Source: Fischerella sp. PCC 9605 (lineage in GTDB: Bacteria > Cyanobacteriota > Cyanobacteriia > Cyanobacteriales > Nostocaceae). Taken from it: a stretch of 64,000 bases of DNA. Positions within the stretch are counted from its first letter, which is position 1. Each line of letters starts with the position of its first letter. This document shows positions 56,979 through 64,000 of this stretch, piece after piece. The notes beneath the pieces were generated by a model that was not told where the DNA came from, searched no databases, and worked only from the letters and a program-made list of their open reading frames with translations. A program made the translations under genes and the position numbers. The stretch spans positions 188,096 through 252,095 of the forward strand of contig NZ_KI912150.1 in the NCBI RefSeq assembly GCF_000517105.1, written 5' to 3'.

Positions 56979-58115
56979 ATGATGAAAATTCTATTTTTAG
57001 ACCAAAGTGGTAAACCAGGAGGTGCAGAACTGTGCCTAATAGACATCGCCAAACCTTATCAAAATAACTGCTTAGTTGGTTTATTTGCTGATGGTTCTTT
57101 CAAAAGCTTATTAGCAGAAAATCACATCCCGGTTCAAGTTCTGACAACTCAAAACATACAAGTTCGCAAAGACAGTTCTCTAGCACAAGGGCTAGGAAGC
57201 CTTAGGCAGCTTGTACCGTTGATTGCAAAAGTAGTGCAAACAGCTCGTGCCTACGATCTAATTTATGCCAATACTCAAAAAGCATTGGTGGTTGGAGCGA
57301 TCGCAAGTTTTTTGAGCCGTCGTCCTTTGGTTTATCATTTACACGATATTCTTTCTCCTGAGCATTTCAGCAAAATCAACCGTCGCATTGCTGTCACTGC
57401 TGCAAATCGTGCCTCATTAGTAATTGCCAACTCCCAAGCGAGTAAAACAGCATTTATAGAAGCGGGAGGACGTGCAGATATCAGCGAAGTTGTCTACAAC
57501 GGTTTTGATCCCCAAAATTATCAAATAGATGAGTTGGTTGTTAATCAAACCAGGCAACAACTGGGACTAGAAGGGAAATTTGTAGTGGGACACTTTAGCC
57601 GTCTTGCACCTTGGAAAGGGCAACATATATTAATTGAAGCACTTGTACAATGTCCTCAACAAGTGACAGTAATTTTAGTCGGTGATGCATTGTTTGGTGA
57701 ACAAGAATATGTCCAAAACTTGCATCAACAAATTACTACACTGGGACTAGAAAACCAAGTCAAATTTTTAGGATTTCGTTCAGATATTCCCCAATTAATG
57801 TCAGCTTGTGACTTAATAGCGCATACCTCCACAGCTGCTGAACCTTTTGGAAGGGTGATTGTAGAAGCGATGCTATGTGGAAAACCTGTAGTCGCAGCAA
57901 AAGCAGGCGGTGCAGTGGAATTAGTAGAGCATGGTATTAATGGCTTTTTAGTCACACCAGGCAAACCCCAAGAACTCGCACAAGTGATTAATGATTGTCT
58001 TCACGATTCAGAGAATACAGCAACTATCGCTAATCATGCGCGTATTACCGCCAGTCAGCGTTTTGACGTGACAAATATTAATCAGCAAATTGCTCAATTA
58101 TTAACAAAGTTATAA
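56979..58115 (+). CDS. GT4-family glycosyltransferase
   Basis: 378 residues: FLDQSGKPGGAELCLIDIAKP at the N-terminus and GHFSRLAPWKGQHILIEAL, FLGFRSDIPQLMSACDLIAHTSTAAEPFGRVIVEAMLCGKPVVAAKAGG at the donor site (E-x7-E motif). Third gene of the cluster, 23 bp after the GT2. It probably extends the same surface polysaccharide. Confidence 0.93.
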   Translation: MMKILFLDQSGKPGGAELCLIDIAKPYQNNCLVGLFADGSFKSLLAENHIPVQVLTTQNIQVRKDSSLAQGLGSLRQLVPLIAKVVQTARAYDLIYANTQKALVVGAIASFLSRRPLVYHLHDILSPEHFSKINRRIAVTAANRASLVIANSQASKTAFIEAGGRADISEVVYNGFDPQNYQIDELVVNQTRQQLGLEGKFVVGHFSRLAPWKGQHILIEALVQCPQQVTVILVGDALFGEQEYVQNLHQQITTLGLENQVKFLGFRSDIPQLMSACDLIAHTSTAAEPFGRVIVEAMLCGKPVVAAKAGGAVELVEHGINGFLVTPGKPQELAQVINDCLHDSENTATIANHARITASQRFDVTNINQQIAQLLTKL

Positions 58116-58169
58116 AGCAATACAGTTCAGTTAAGATCAGATCCCCCCTAGGGTGTGTTTTCAAAGTAT

Positions 58170-58680
58170 CAGTTTTGTCATGCTGTAGGCGTAGCCTTCC
58201 CGTAGGGTACGAAGCGACAGCGTAGTGAAGCATCTCTATAACCCTGATTTTTACGAGATTCTTCGCTTCATTTCATTTCGCACCCTGCGGGAAGCCGCAG
58301 AAGCGTCTACAGAATGACATTTAGGAGTTTGAAAACACGCCCTAGCGCCCCTTTTTAAGGGGGGAAATTAATAGATATTGCCCCCTTAAAAAGGTCAGGA
58401 TCAGGGCTGTTTCATTCTAAAAAGAAAAATCTAAATCCCTCCAACTTCTTAATTCTTTGTGTTCTACCCTCCGGGAAGCCCTACTCTACGAGAAGCCGCT
58501 GCGCGTCTACGGGTACTCTGCGAGAAGCCGCGCTGCGCGCGTCTACGCAGTCGTACCCTTCGGGAAGCCGCGCTGCGCGCGTCTACATGGGGGAAACCCC
58601 CAAGACCGCGCTGTCTCACCGCTTGCGCGTCTATGTGTCTTTTGGGGTTATAAGTAGAAAGGCATAAATAAACTAAAAAC
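58170..58680. repeat. Cluster of GC-rich palindromic repeats
   Basis: At least six units of the CTACGGGAAGCCGCGCTGCGCGCGTCTAC family (about 58185-58310 and 58465-58590), some in tandem. Two overlapping open frames here are only repeat translations. Confidence 0.85.
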
Positions 58681-58755
58681 AGTGCGGGCTAGAAGCCCAC
58701 CCCACAATATTATTAAAGCTCTTGTGGGGTGGGCATCCTGCCCGCCCGTATAGAA
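58681..58755. repeat. Inverted repeat GTGCGGGCTAG...CCCGCC
   Basis: GCGGGCTAGAAGCCCACCCCACAA (58684) faces CTTGTGGGGTGGGCATCCTGCCCGC, near-complementary arms around ATATTATTAAAG. A stable dispersed hairpin. Confidence 0.82.
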
Positions 58756-59429
58756 TACAAGATATTTTACGTTTATGTAATCTTCAAGAAACTTTTTGAT
58801 AGCGTAATTTATTATACCAAAATATTTGAAACATCCGGTTAATTATTCTGGATTCACGGTTGTACTTAGCACAACTACAGCAAAATTTGTACGCGATCGC
58901 CCAATTTTAATTAACTTGATAATTGCCTGATAATTAATAATTTATGACTTTTATTTACATCTTGACATCAGTTGCAACCCCCCAAAGATATATTATTCAA
59001 ATCCTCTTTACTAGGTTAACCTAGTAACGAAAATTAGAGCCTCTAACTCTGATTGAGAATGGTACAAGATATCTTGATTACTGACTTGATAATTGCTTGA
59101 TAATTTTGATATTTTGTAGCTTTGGTTATAAGATATTGTTCTTGTATATTTTCCGCTTGTATTCAACAACTGACTTTAGTTTAAAATTCAAAATTACAGG
59201 GGTGCCAAATGATCGAAATTAAGGGTGCCAACTTATTTAAAATCACAGTAAAGTCGGTAAGAAAACCTATTTTCTGCCAGGGCTGATAAAAATCCCTATT
59301 TGTCAACTTGGGGCATTGAGCATAGAGCATGGGAAAAAATCAATACCCTATGTTTTATTTTCTATACCCATAAAATACTCGGTGTTTCAGCCAAGAAATA
59401 AGCTTAATTACAACCCCAAATTTTCACCA
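58756..59429. other. Intergenic region upstream of the phototaxis operon
   Basis: AT-rich, with direct repeats TTGATAATTGCCTGATAATTA (58917) and TTGATAATTGCTTGATAATTT (59085). The promoter of the downstream operon is probably in 59150-59400 but is not resolved by eye. Confidence 0.5.
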
Positions 59430-60620
59430 ATGTTGACTCCTTCATCTGTGAGATCGATAGATCTTCCAATCGCGACTTACAAAGTAGAAAATAGCTATGA
59501 ACTAGCAAAGCATATTCAGATTTGTAGTAGAGATAAAATTTCAGGTCGTCTGGATTTAAGTGTTCCAGGCAACCGAGGAGCGATGTGGAGTTTATTTTTT
59601 CGACAGGGTTGCTTAACTTGGGGTGCTGGCGAGTTGCATCCGCTCCGTCGTTGGAATCGACAGTTGTATCAACACTCTCCACAATTGGCGGCTGACTCTT
59701 TTCAGCAGAAAACAGAGCGTCCTCCGAATTGGGATTACGGTTCTCTGTTAAATCAGGTCAAACAGGGAAAAATACAGCAAGCAAAGCTGGCAGCGATCGT
59801 GGGAGGAAACATTTTAGAATTGCTGTTCGATATTATCCAGTCAGTACACCTACCCCGCCAGCATTCAGAACTGCAACTGACTTACAGTAAGTTTCCTCAA
59901 GACCTGATTGACTCGACGTTGGTTTCGCTCCAGATCGATCAGGCTTGGCAACAAGCAGAGAAAGCTTGGGTAGTCTGGCAACAAGCTGGTTTAGCTGGCT
60001 TTTCCCCTAATCTGGCTCCCGTGATTTGGGATAACGAAGGGCTGCGACAGCAGACTTCACAGCTTGCTTACCAAAATCTCACCGCTATGGCAAACGGCAG
60101 TTGGACTTTGAGGGATTTAGCAGTCAAATTGAGACAACCCCTAGTGCCCTTGACGCAATCGATTATGCCTTATGTCAACCAAGGGATGATGGGACTGACT
60201 CACGTTGGAGACATTAGCTTTTACGTCAAGCCTGTTACTGGTTCCCTAATTGCCTACATTGAAGATAGTAGATTCGATAGCGAGACGATGGGGCGTATTC
60301 TCGCTCCGGCTGGCTATCGGTTTATCAATATTCGGGACTCTATACAAGCACTGCCGATGCTGCTAGAGTACAAACCTGACCTGATATTTTTGGATTTGCT
60401 CATGCCAGTGGCAAACGGGTATGAAGTGTGTGCCCAGATTCGCCGGATTTCGGCGTTCAAAAACACCCCAGTGATTATTATTACTAGTAATGACGGCATT
60501 GTCGATCGCGTACGGGCAAAGATTGTCGGTTCTTCAGGCTTTTTAGCAAAGCCGATTGAACAGCAAAAAGTACTATCTGTTTTGCGGCAATATCTACCAG
60601 TTTCGCCCCTATCCGCTTAA
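59430..60620 (+). CDS. pixG: PatA/PixG-type response regulator
   Basis: 396 residues from ATG 59430 (a TTG at 59316 adds a poorly supported extension). The N-terminal half is a PATAN/DUF4388-like domain (ISGRLDLSVPG, WSLFFRQGCLTWGAG) with a helical linker. The C-terminal half is a receiver domain: LIAYIEDSRFDSETM, phosphoacceptor Asp322 in LIFLDLLMP, and LAKPIEQQK. PatA-type regulators head cyanobacterial chemotaxis-like operons that steer type IV pili. It precedes pixH by 74 bp. Confidence 0.9.
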   Translation: MLTPSSVRSIDLPIATYKVENSYELAKHIQICSRDKISGRLDLSVPGNRGAMWSLFFRQGCLTWGAGELHPLRRWNRQLYQHSPQLAADSFQQKTERPPNWDYGSLLNQVKQGKIQQAKLAAIVGGNILELLFDIIQSVHLPRQHSELQLTYSKFPQDLIDSTLVSLQIDQAWQQAEKAWVVWQQAGLAGFSPNLAPVIWDNEGLRQQTSQLAYQNLTAMANGSWTLRDLAVKLRQPLVPLTQSIMPYVNQGMMGLTHVGDISFYVKPVTGSLIAYIEDSRFDSETMGRILAPAGYRFINIRDSIQALPMLLEYKPDLIFLDLLMPVANGYEVCAQIRRISAFKNTPVIIITSNDGIVDRVRAKIVGSSGFLAKPIEQQKVLSVLRQYLPVSPLSA

Positions 60621-60694
60621 CAGGGGTAGAAAATTCCAGCTGATTGGTTTGAAGCCGAGGAGTATGGATTTGCAGAACGTTTTATCACAAGAAC

Positions 60695-61066
60695 ATGGCT
60701 ATGACCACGATCCTTTTAGTTGAAGATAGTTTGACAGAAACTGAGGTGCTAACCTACTACCTCAGACAAGCGGGTCTGTCGGTGGTTAGCGCCACTAATT
60801 GTGAAGAGGCTCGGATGAAACTCAGCCAGCAGAAACCGGATCTGGTGATTCTCGATGTGATCCTACCGGGGCAAAGCGGCTTTGAACTCTGCCGTGAACT
60901 CAAGACCCATGCCAGTACTTCGCAAATCCCGGTCGTGATTTGTTCCACAAAGGGGACTGATGTTGACAAATTGTGGGGGTCTATGCTAGGTGCTGATGCT
61001 TATCTCCCCAAACCAGTAGACCAGAAAGAATTGACAAACACGGTCTTGCGATTAACGGCTGTATAG
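60695..61066 (+). CDS. pixH: CheY-like response regulator (PixH-type)
   Basis: 123 residues, a single receiver domain: ILLVEDSLTETEVL acidic pocket, phosphoacceptor Asp54 in LVILDVILPG, Thr/Ser in ICSTKG and Lys in YLPKPVD. A stand-alone CheY that would signal to the pilus motors. Middle gene of the run. Confidence 0.93.
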   Translation: MAMTTILLVEDSLTETEVLTYYLRQAGLSVVSATNCEEARMKLSQQKPDLVILDVILPGQSGFELCRELKTHASTSQIPVVICSTKGTDVDKLWGSMLGADAYLPKPVDQKELTNTVLRLTAV

Positions 61067-61206
61067 GAACTCCTAAGATGCACATTTTAGAATCCTGATA
61101 CAGCAATGGTTTTAGAACTCCCGAAAAATGTGCTTCTTTCATTTATTGCGAGGGAGGTTTAATACTTTTGACTTTTGACTTTTGACTTCCCCCTCGTGGG
61201 GCGCTT

Positions 61207-61761
61207 ATGTCTATGATCCAATCACGCAATTCACAGCTAATAGCAACTAGCAGCCTTGACACGCTGATATTAGACCCACTCCCGCCAGAAACTAGAGCGC
61301 GCCTGCTTCGCTTTCCTGTAGGTGTACAGGACAGTATGCTCTTGCCTCTAGAGCAAATCGCCGAAATTCTCAAAATAGATGTGACAGAAATTCTGCCAGT
61401 TCCGGAAATGCCTAATTGCGTTCTGGGAATTTGCAACTGGCGGGGAGAAATGCTTTGGCTCGTAGATTTCAACAGCTTTGTTGGTTATCCGTCCCTATTT
61501 CAATTGGAGCCAACATCAACCTCGATCGCAGTCATAGTAGTTCAAATTCATAACCAGTCGCTAGGACTCGGAGTTCAGCAAGTCAACGACATTGAGTTAC
61601 ACGATTTACAGCAACTCCAAAGCGTGCCTGTTGGTTTATTTCCGCCCGATCTCCTGCCACTGATTCGAGGGACTCTACCTGGGTGCAGCGATGCTGTCTT
61701 AGACCTTCAAGACATTATTCATTGCCCTCTCTGGAAAAAACATCAGCAAGGAGAACCTTAA
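61207..61761 (+). CDS. pixI: CheW-domain coupling protein (PixI-type)
   Basis: 184 residues, a CheW SH3-like fold: LLRFPVGVQDSMLLPLEQIAEIL, LGICNWRGEMLWLVDFNSF and GLGVQQVNDIELH. It couples the chemoreceptor to the histidine kinase. Its stop (TAA) is directly followed by the ATG of the receptor gene. A (CTTTTGA)3 repeat lies 20 bp upstream. Confidence 0.92.
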   Translation: MSMIQSRNSQLIATSSLDTLILDPLPPETRARLLRFPVGVQDSMLLPLEQIAEILKIDVTEILPVPEMPNCVLGICNWRGEMLWLVDFNSFVGYPSLFQLEPTSTSIAVIVVQIHNQSLGLGVQQVNDIELHDLQQLQSVPVGLFPPDLLPLIRGTLPGCSDAVLDLQDIIHCPLWKKHQQGEP

Positions 61762-64000
61762 ATGTCTCCGATTGTGCGATTCATGAGGCAACTCATCACA
61801 GGCGATCGCCAACACGACCAAACGATTACAGATCAGCTAGAAGGTTCGACTCCAGAGGTAGATCTTCCCAGTTTTTCTCAACCAGACGATGACGGAAATA
61901 AAGATACAAGTATGCAGAAACTAGGGCGACCTGAACCAAGCTCCAACCCTGCTTTTGATGGCAACTCATCATTTAAAAATGGCAACAGTACTGAAATAGT
62001 TGTTGAGAGTGATTATTATGCCAGTCTGGATTGGTTATTTGCCATTGCCAAGCAAATGCACCAGGCACAAACTATTGATGCTCTGTTGGCAACCACAGTC
62101 GCTGAAGTTCAGCAATATTTACGAGCCGATCGAGTGCTGATCTACCGCGTTCAAAGTGAAAATCAGGGCGTTGTGCTGGCTGAGTCGCTGGTAAGCGGCT
62201 ACACGCCTAGCCTGAAAGAATCCCTAAGCGCGATCGCCTTCGGAGCCGCAAAGCTAGAGGACTATCAACAACAGCCATGTGTAGGCTTTGATAATGCTGC
62301 CAATGCAGGCTTGAGTTATTACCAATGCCAAATACTGGAGCGGTTTCAGGTGCAAGCTAGCTTAAGCTTGCCGATTTTCCTCAGAGATAAATTGTTTGGC
62401 TTGTTGGTTGTACAGCAATGTTCTCGTCCCCGACAATGGCAAGAAAATGAAATCGCCCTACTCCATCAGGTTGTAACTGAACTGAGGCTCAGCTTGCAGT
62501 CATTGCTTTTTCGCAACGAACAGCAAGCGTTAGCCCGTGTGAGCGATAAGATCCGCCAAACATCGGATCTTGAGACTATTTTCCAGAGCACAACCCGAGA
62601 GATTCAGAAACTGCTGAACGTAGAGCGAGTTGCTATTTGCAAGTTTCGCTCAAACTATTGGGGCGATTTTGTCTTTGAGTCTAAGGCTGGGGATTTATCC
62701 CCAATGGTCGGTAGTACTTGGGAAGATAATTGTATTAAAGAACATCAGGGCGCTCGGTTCCGCAATCATGAACCCTATTTTGTAGATAATATTTACAAGG
62801 CTGGTTTAAGCGATTGCCATGTAGAACTTTTGGAGAACTTCGAGATCAAAGCTTGTGCGATCGCTCCCATTTTTGTCGGGCAGGAACTTTGGGGTTTACT
62901 GTGTGTATATCAGCACAGCAACCCGCGCCATTGGGTAGAAGATGAAATCAAGCTCCTGACTCAGTTTAGCAATCAGCTTGGGGTAGCTTTACAACAGGCA
63001 CAGTTATTAGAAGAAAAGGCCAAAGCTGTAAAGCACAAGCAGTCGCTCCCTACAATCATCCAAAAGATTAACACTGCCTCATACATTGAGAGAGCTTGCG
63101 AAACTGCCGTGCAAGAAACCCGACAACTCCTCGACGTAGAGCGAGTAGCCATTTACAAGTTTCGCCCAGACTATTTCGGTGACTTTATCTTTGAGTCTGA
63201 GTCTGGAGGATGGCCGAAACTGGTTGGCAGCGCCTGGGAAGACACTTATATAAAAGAGCACCGGGGCGGCAGGTTTCGCAACGACGAACCCTACGTCATC
63301 AATAACGTCTACATGGCTGGTCTGACTGATTGTCATTTAGCAACCTTGGAGTACTTTGGCGTTAAATCTTGCCTAGTTGTTGCGATTAAACAAGGAAATC
63401 AGCTTTGGGGTTTATTGAGTGCATTTCAACACAGCGGCCCCAAGCATTGGCTGGAGATTGATGTCAACTTGCTGACTGGCATTGCTCTGCACCTGGGGAG
63501 AACTCTGCAAGAGAGAGAGTACGTCTCGCGCCTAGAAACACAAGCCACTGAGATGGCTAAAGCTGCTCAAGTAGACCATGCAGTTGCCCAGATCGTTCCT
63601 AAGATCCTCCAATCTCAGGACTTAGACACCATTTTTCGCACTACCAGCCAAGCGGTTCGGCTATTGCTGAAGTGCGATCGCGTGGCAATTTGTCGCTGCA
63701 ATGCTGATGGGAGTAACGATCTCGTGGCTGAGTCAGCAATCAAAGGCTTGGATGCTTGGCAGCAATGGTATATGAAAGCAATCTTCCCAAATACCGAGGA
63801 TCTGTATCGCCAGCGTGAAAGCTTAGTAGTTAATAATATCTACACATCTGGTCACACCCCCGATGAAATTGAAAGCCTAGAGGGAATTGAGGTCAAAGCT
63901 TATATAATTACGCCAATTTTCAAGGATGACAAGCTCTGGGGTTTACTCAGTGCCTACCAAAGCGGTGAAGTTCGTTCATGGGCAGACGTTGAAGTTAGAG
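61762..64000 (+). CDS. pixJ: PixJ-type photoreceptor/chemoreceptor with cyanobacteriochrome GAF domains (3' end outside window)
   Basis: The frame is open for 746 codons to the edge. After a polar N-terminus (1-90) come four GAF domains: about 95-255, 270-415, 435-590 and 615-746. GAF2 and GAF3 carry the canonical cyanobacteriochrome Cys-His pair: Cys352 in AGLSDCHVEL and Cys524 in AGLTDCHLAT. GAF1 has AGLSYYQCQI and GAF4 SGHTPDEIES, both lacking the Cys at this position. The chemoreceptor signalling domain is expected beyond the window. Operon context with PixG/H/I types points to hormogonium or filament phototaxis, like the ptx locus. No transmembrane segment appears in this part. Confidence 0.92.
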   Translation, partial: MSPIVRFMRQLITGDRQHDQTITDQLEGSTPEVDLPSFSQPDDDGNKDTSMQKLGRPEPSSNPAFDGNSSFKNGNSTEIVVESDYYASLDWLFAIAKQMHQAQTIDALLATTVAEVQQYLRADRVLIYRVQSENQGVVLAESLVSGYTPSLKESLSAIAFGAAKLEDYQQQPCVGFDNAANAGLSYYQCQILERFQVQASLSLPIFLRDKLFGLLVVQQCSRPRQWQENEIALLHQVVTELRLSLQSLLFRNEQQALARVSDKIRQTSDLETIFQSTTREIQKLLNVERVAICKFRSNYWGDFVFESKAGDLSPMVGSTWEDNCIKEHQGARFRNHEPYFVDNIYKAGLSDCHVELLENFEIKACAIAPIFVGQELWGLLCVYQHSNPRHWVEDEIKLLTQFSNQLGVALQQAQLLEEKAKAVKHKQSLPTIIQKINTASYIERACETAVQETRQLLDVERVAIYKFRPDYFGDFIFESESGGWPKLVGSAWEDTYIKEHRGGRFRNDEPYVINNVYMAGLTDCHLATLEYFGVKSCLVVAIKQGNQLWGLLSAFQHSGPKHWLEIDVNLLTGIALHLGRTLQEREYVSRLETQATEMAKAAQVDHAVAQIVPKILQSQDLDTIFRTTSQAVRLLLKCDRVAICRCNADGSNDLVAESAIKGLDAWQQWYMKAIFPNTEDLYRQRESLVVNNIYTSGHTPDEIESLEGIEVKAYIITPIFKDDKLWGLLSAYQSGEVRSWADVEVR

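Noticed and set aside
58457-58657. Two overlapping ORFs in the GC-rich repeat cluster
   Set aside because: Both are translations of palindromic repeats in different frames.
59316-59429. 38-residue extension of the PixG-type protein
   Set aside because: TTG start without ribosome-binding site; the domain begins after ATG 59430.

Overview
The window is chromosomal DNA of a filamentous, probably heterocyst-forming (Nostocales) cyanobacterium. This rests on many GCGATCGC (HIP1-type) octamers, IsiA-family chlorophyll proteins, a COP23-domain protein, DUF1400 hydrolase, a cyanobacteriochrome-type GAF photoreceptor, and the dense short interspersed repeats typical of that order. The genus cannot be fixed from the sequence.

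Layout. 1-2977 (minus): a secreted trypsin-like protease module (COP23 protein, protease, protease-TPR cut by the window edge). 3683-13934 (plus): a lipid-degradation block, namely monoacylglycerol-lipase-like hydrolase, long-chain acyl-CoA synthetase, fused 3-hydroxyacyl-CoA dehydrogenase/enoyl-CoA hydratase, thiolase and FadE-type acyl-CoA dehydrogenase. Together they would form a full beta-oxidation route, which model cyanobacteria lack. 14194-19747 (mostly minus): DUF6174 protein, a repeat-rich region with candidate small RNAs, MurJ, a small HTH regulator with operator-like repeats, and an LCP-family cell-wall ligase. 19847-25201 (plus): ManC, YidD-like protein, UbiB-type kinase, ABC-2 transporter pair. 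25956-31429: a tiny lipoprotein, the FtsL-like/FtsI pair, a haem-oxygenase-fold enzyme, and a methyltransferase. 31426-33978 (minus): the iron-stress chlorophyll operon isiA, a second CP43-like protein and a Cys-rich small protein. 34625-36540: a CRISPR array of 27 identical 37-nt repeats and 26 spacers with no cas genes in the window. 36711-47602: GDPD, LigA, VOC protein, a TetR gene broken by a stop codon, Eis-like acetyltransferase, DMT transporter, DUF1400 hydrolase, TruB, and a small ORF. 47688-53742 (minus): TonB-dependent receptor, TPR protein, transposase remnant, beta-propeller protein. 54787-58115: three glycosyltransferases. 59430-64000: a PixG/H/I/J-type phototaxis operon whose photoreceptor runs off the right edge.

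The unusual layer is repeat biology. Palindromic GTAGAGACG...CGTCTCTAC elements occur in intergenic DNA and in frame inside two proteins (a protease and LigA). One is the core of a 133-bp MITE-like element with imperfect terminal inverted repeats, present twice at 98-99% identity. G/T-rich and complementary C/A-rich repeat arms bracket many genes. The beta-oxidation genes carry several perfect or in-frame repeat expansions, which points to recent slippage or insertion.
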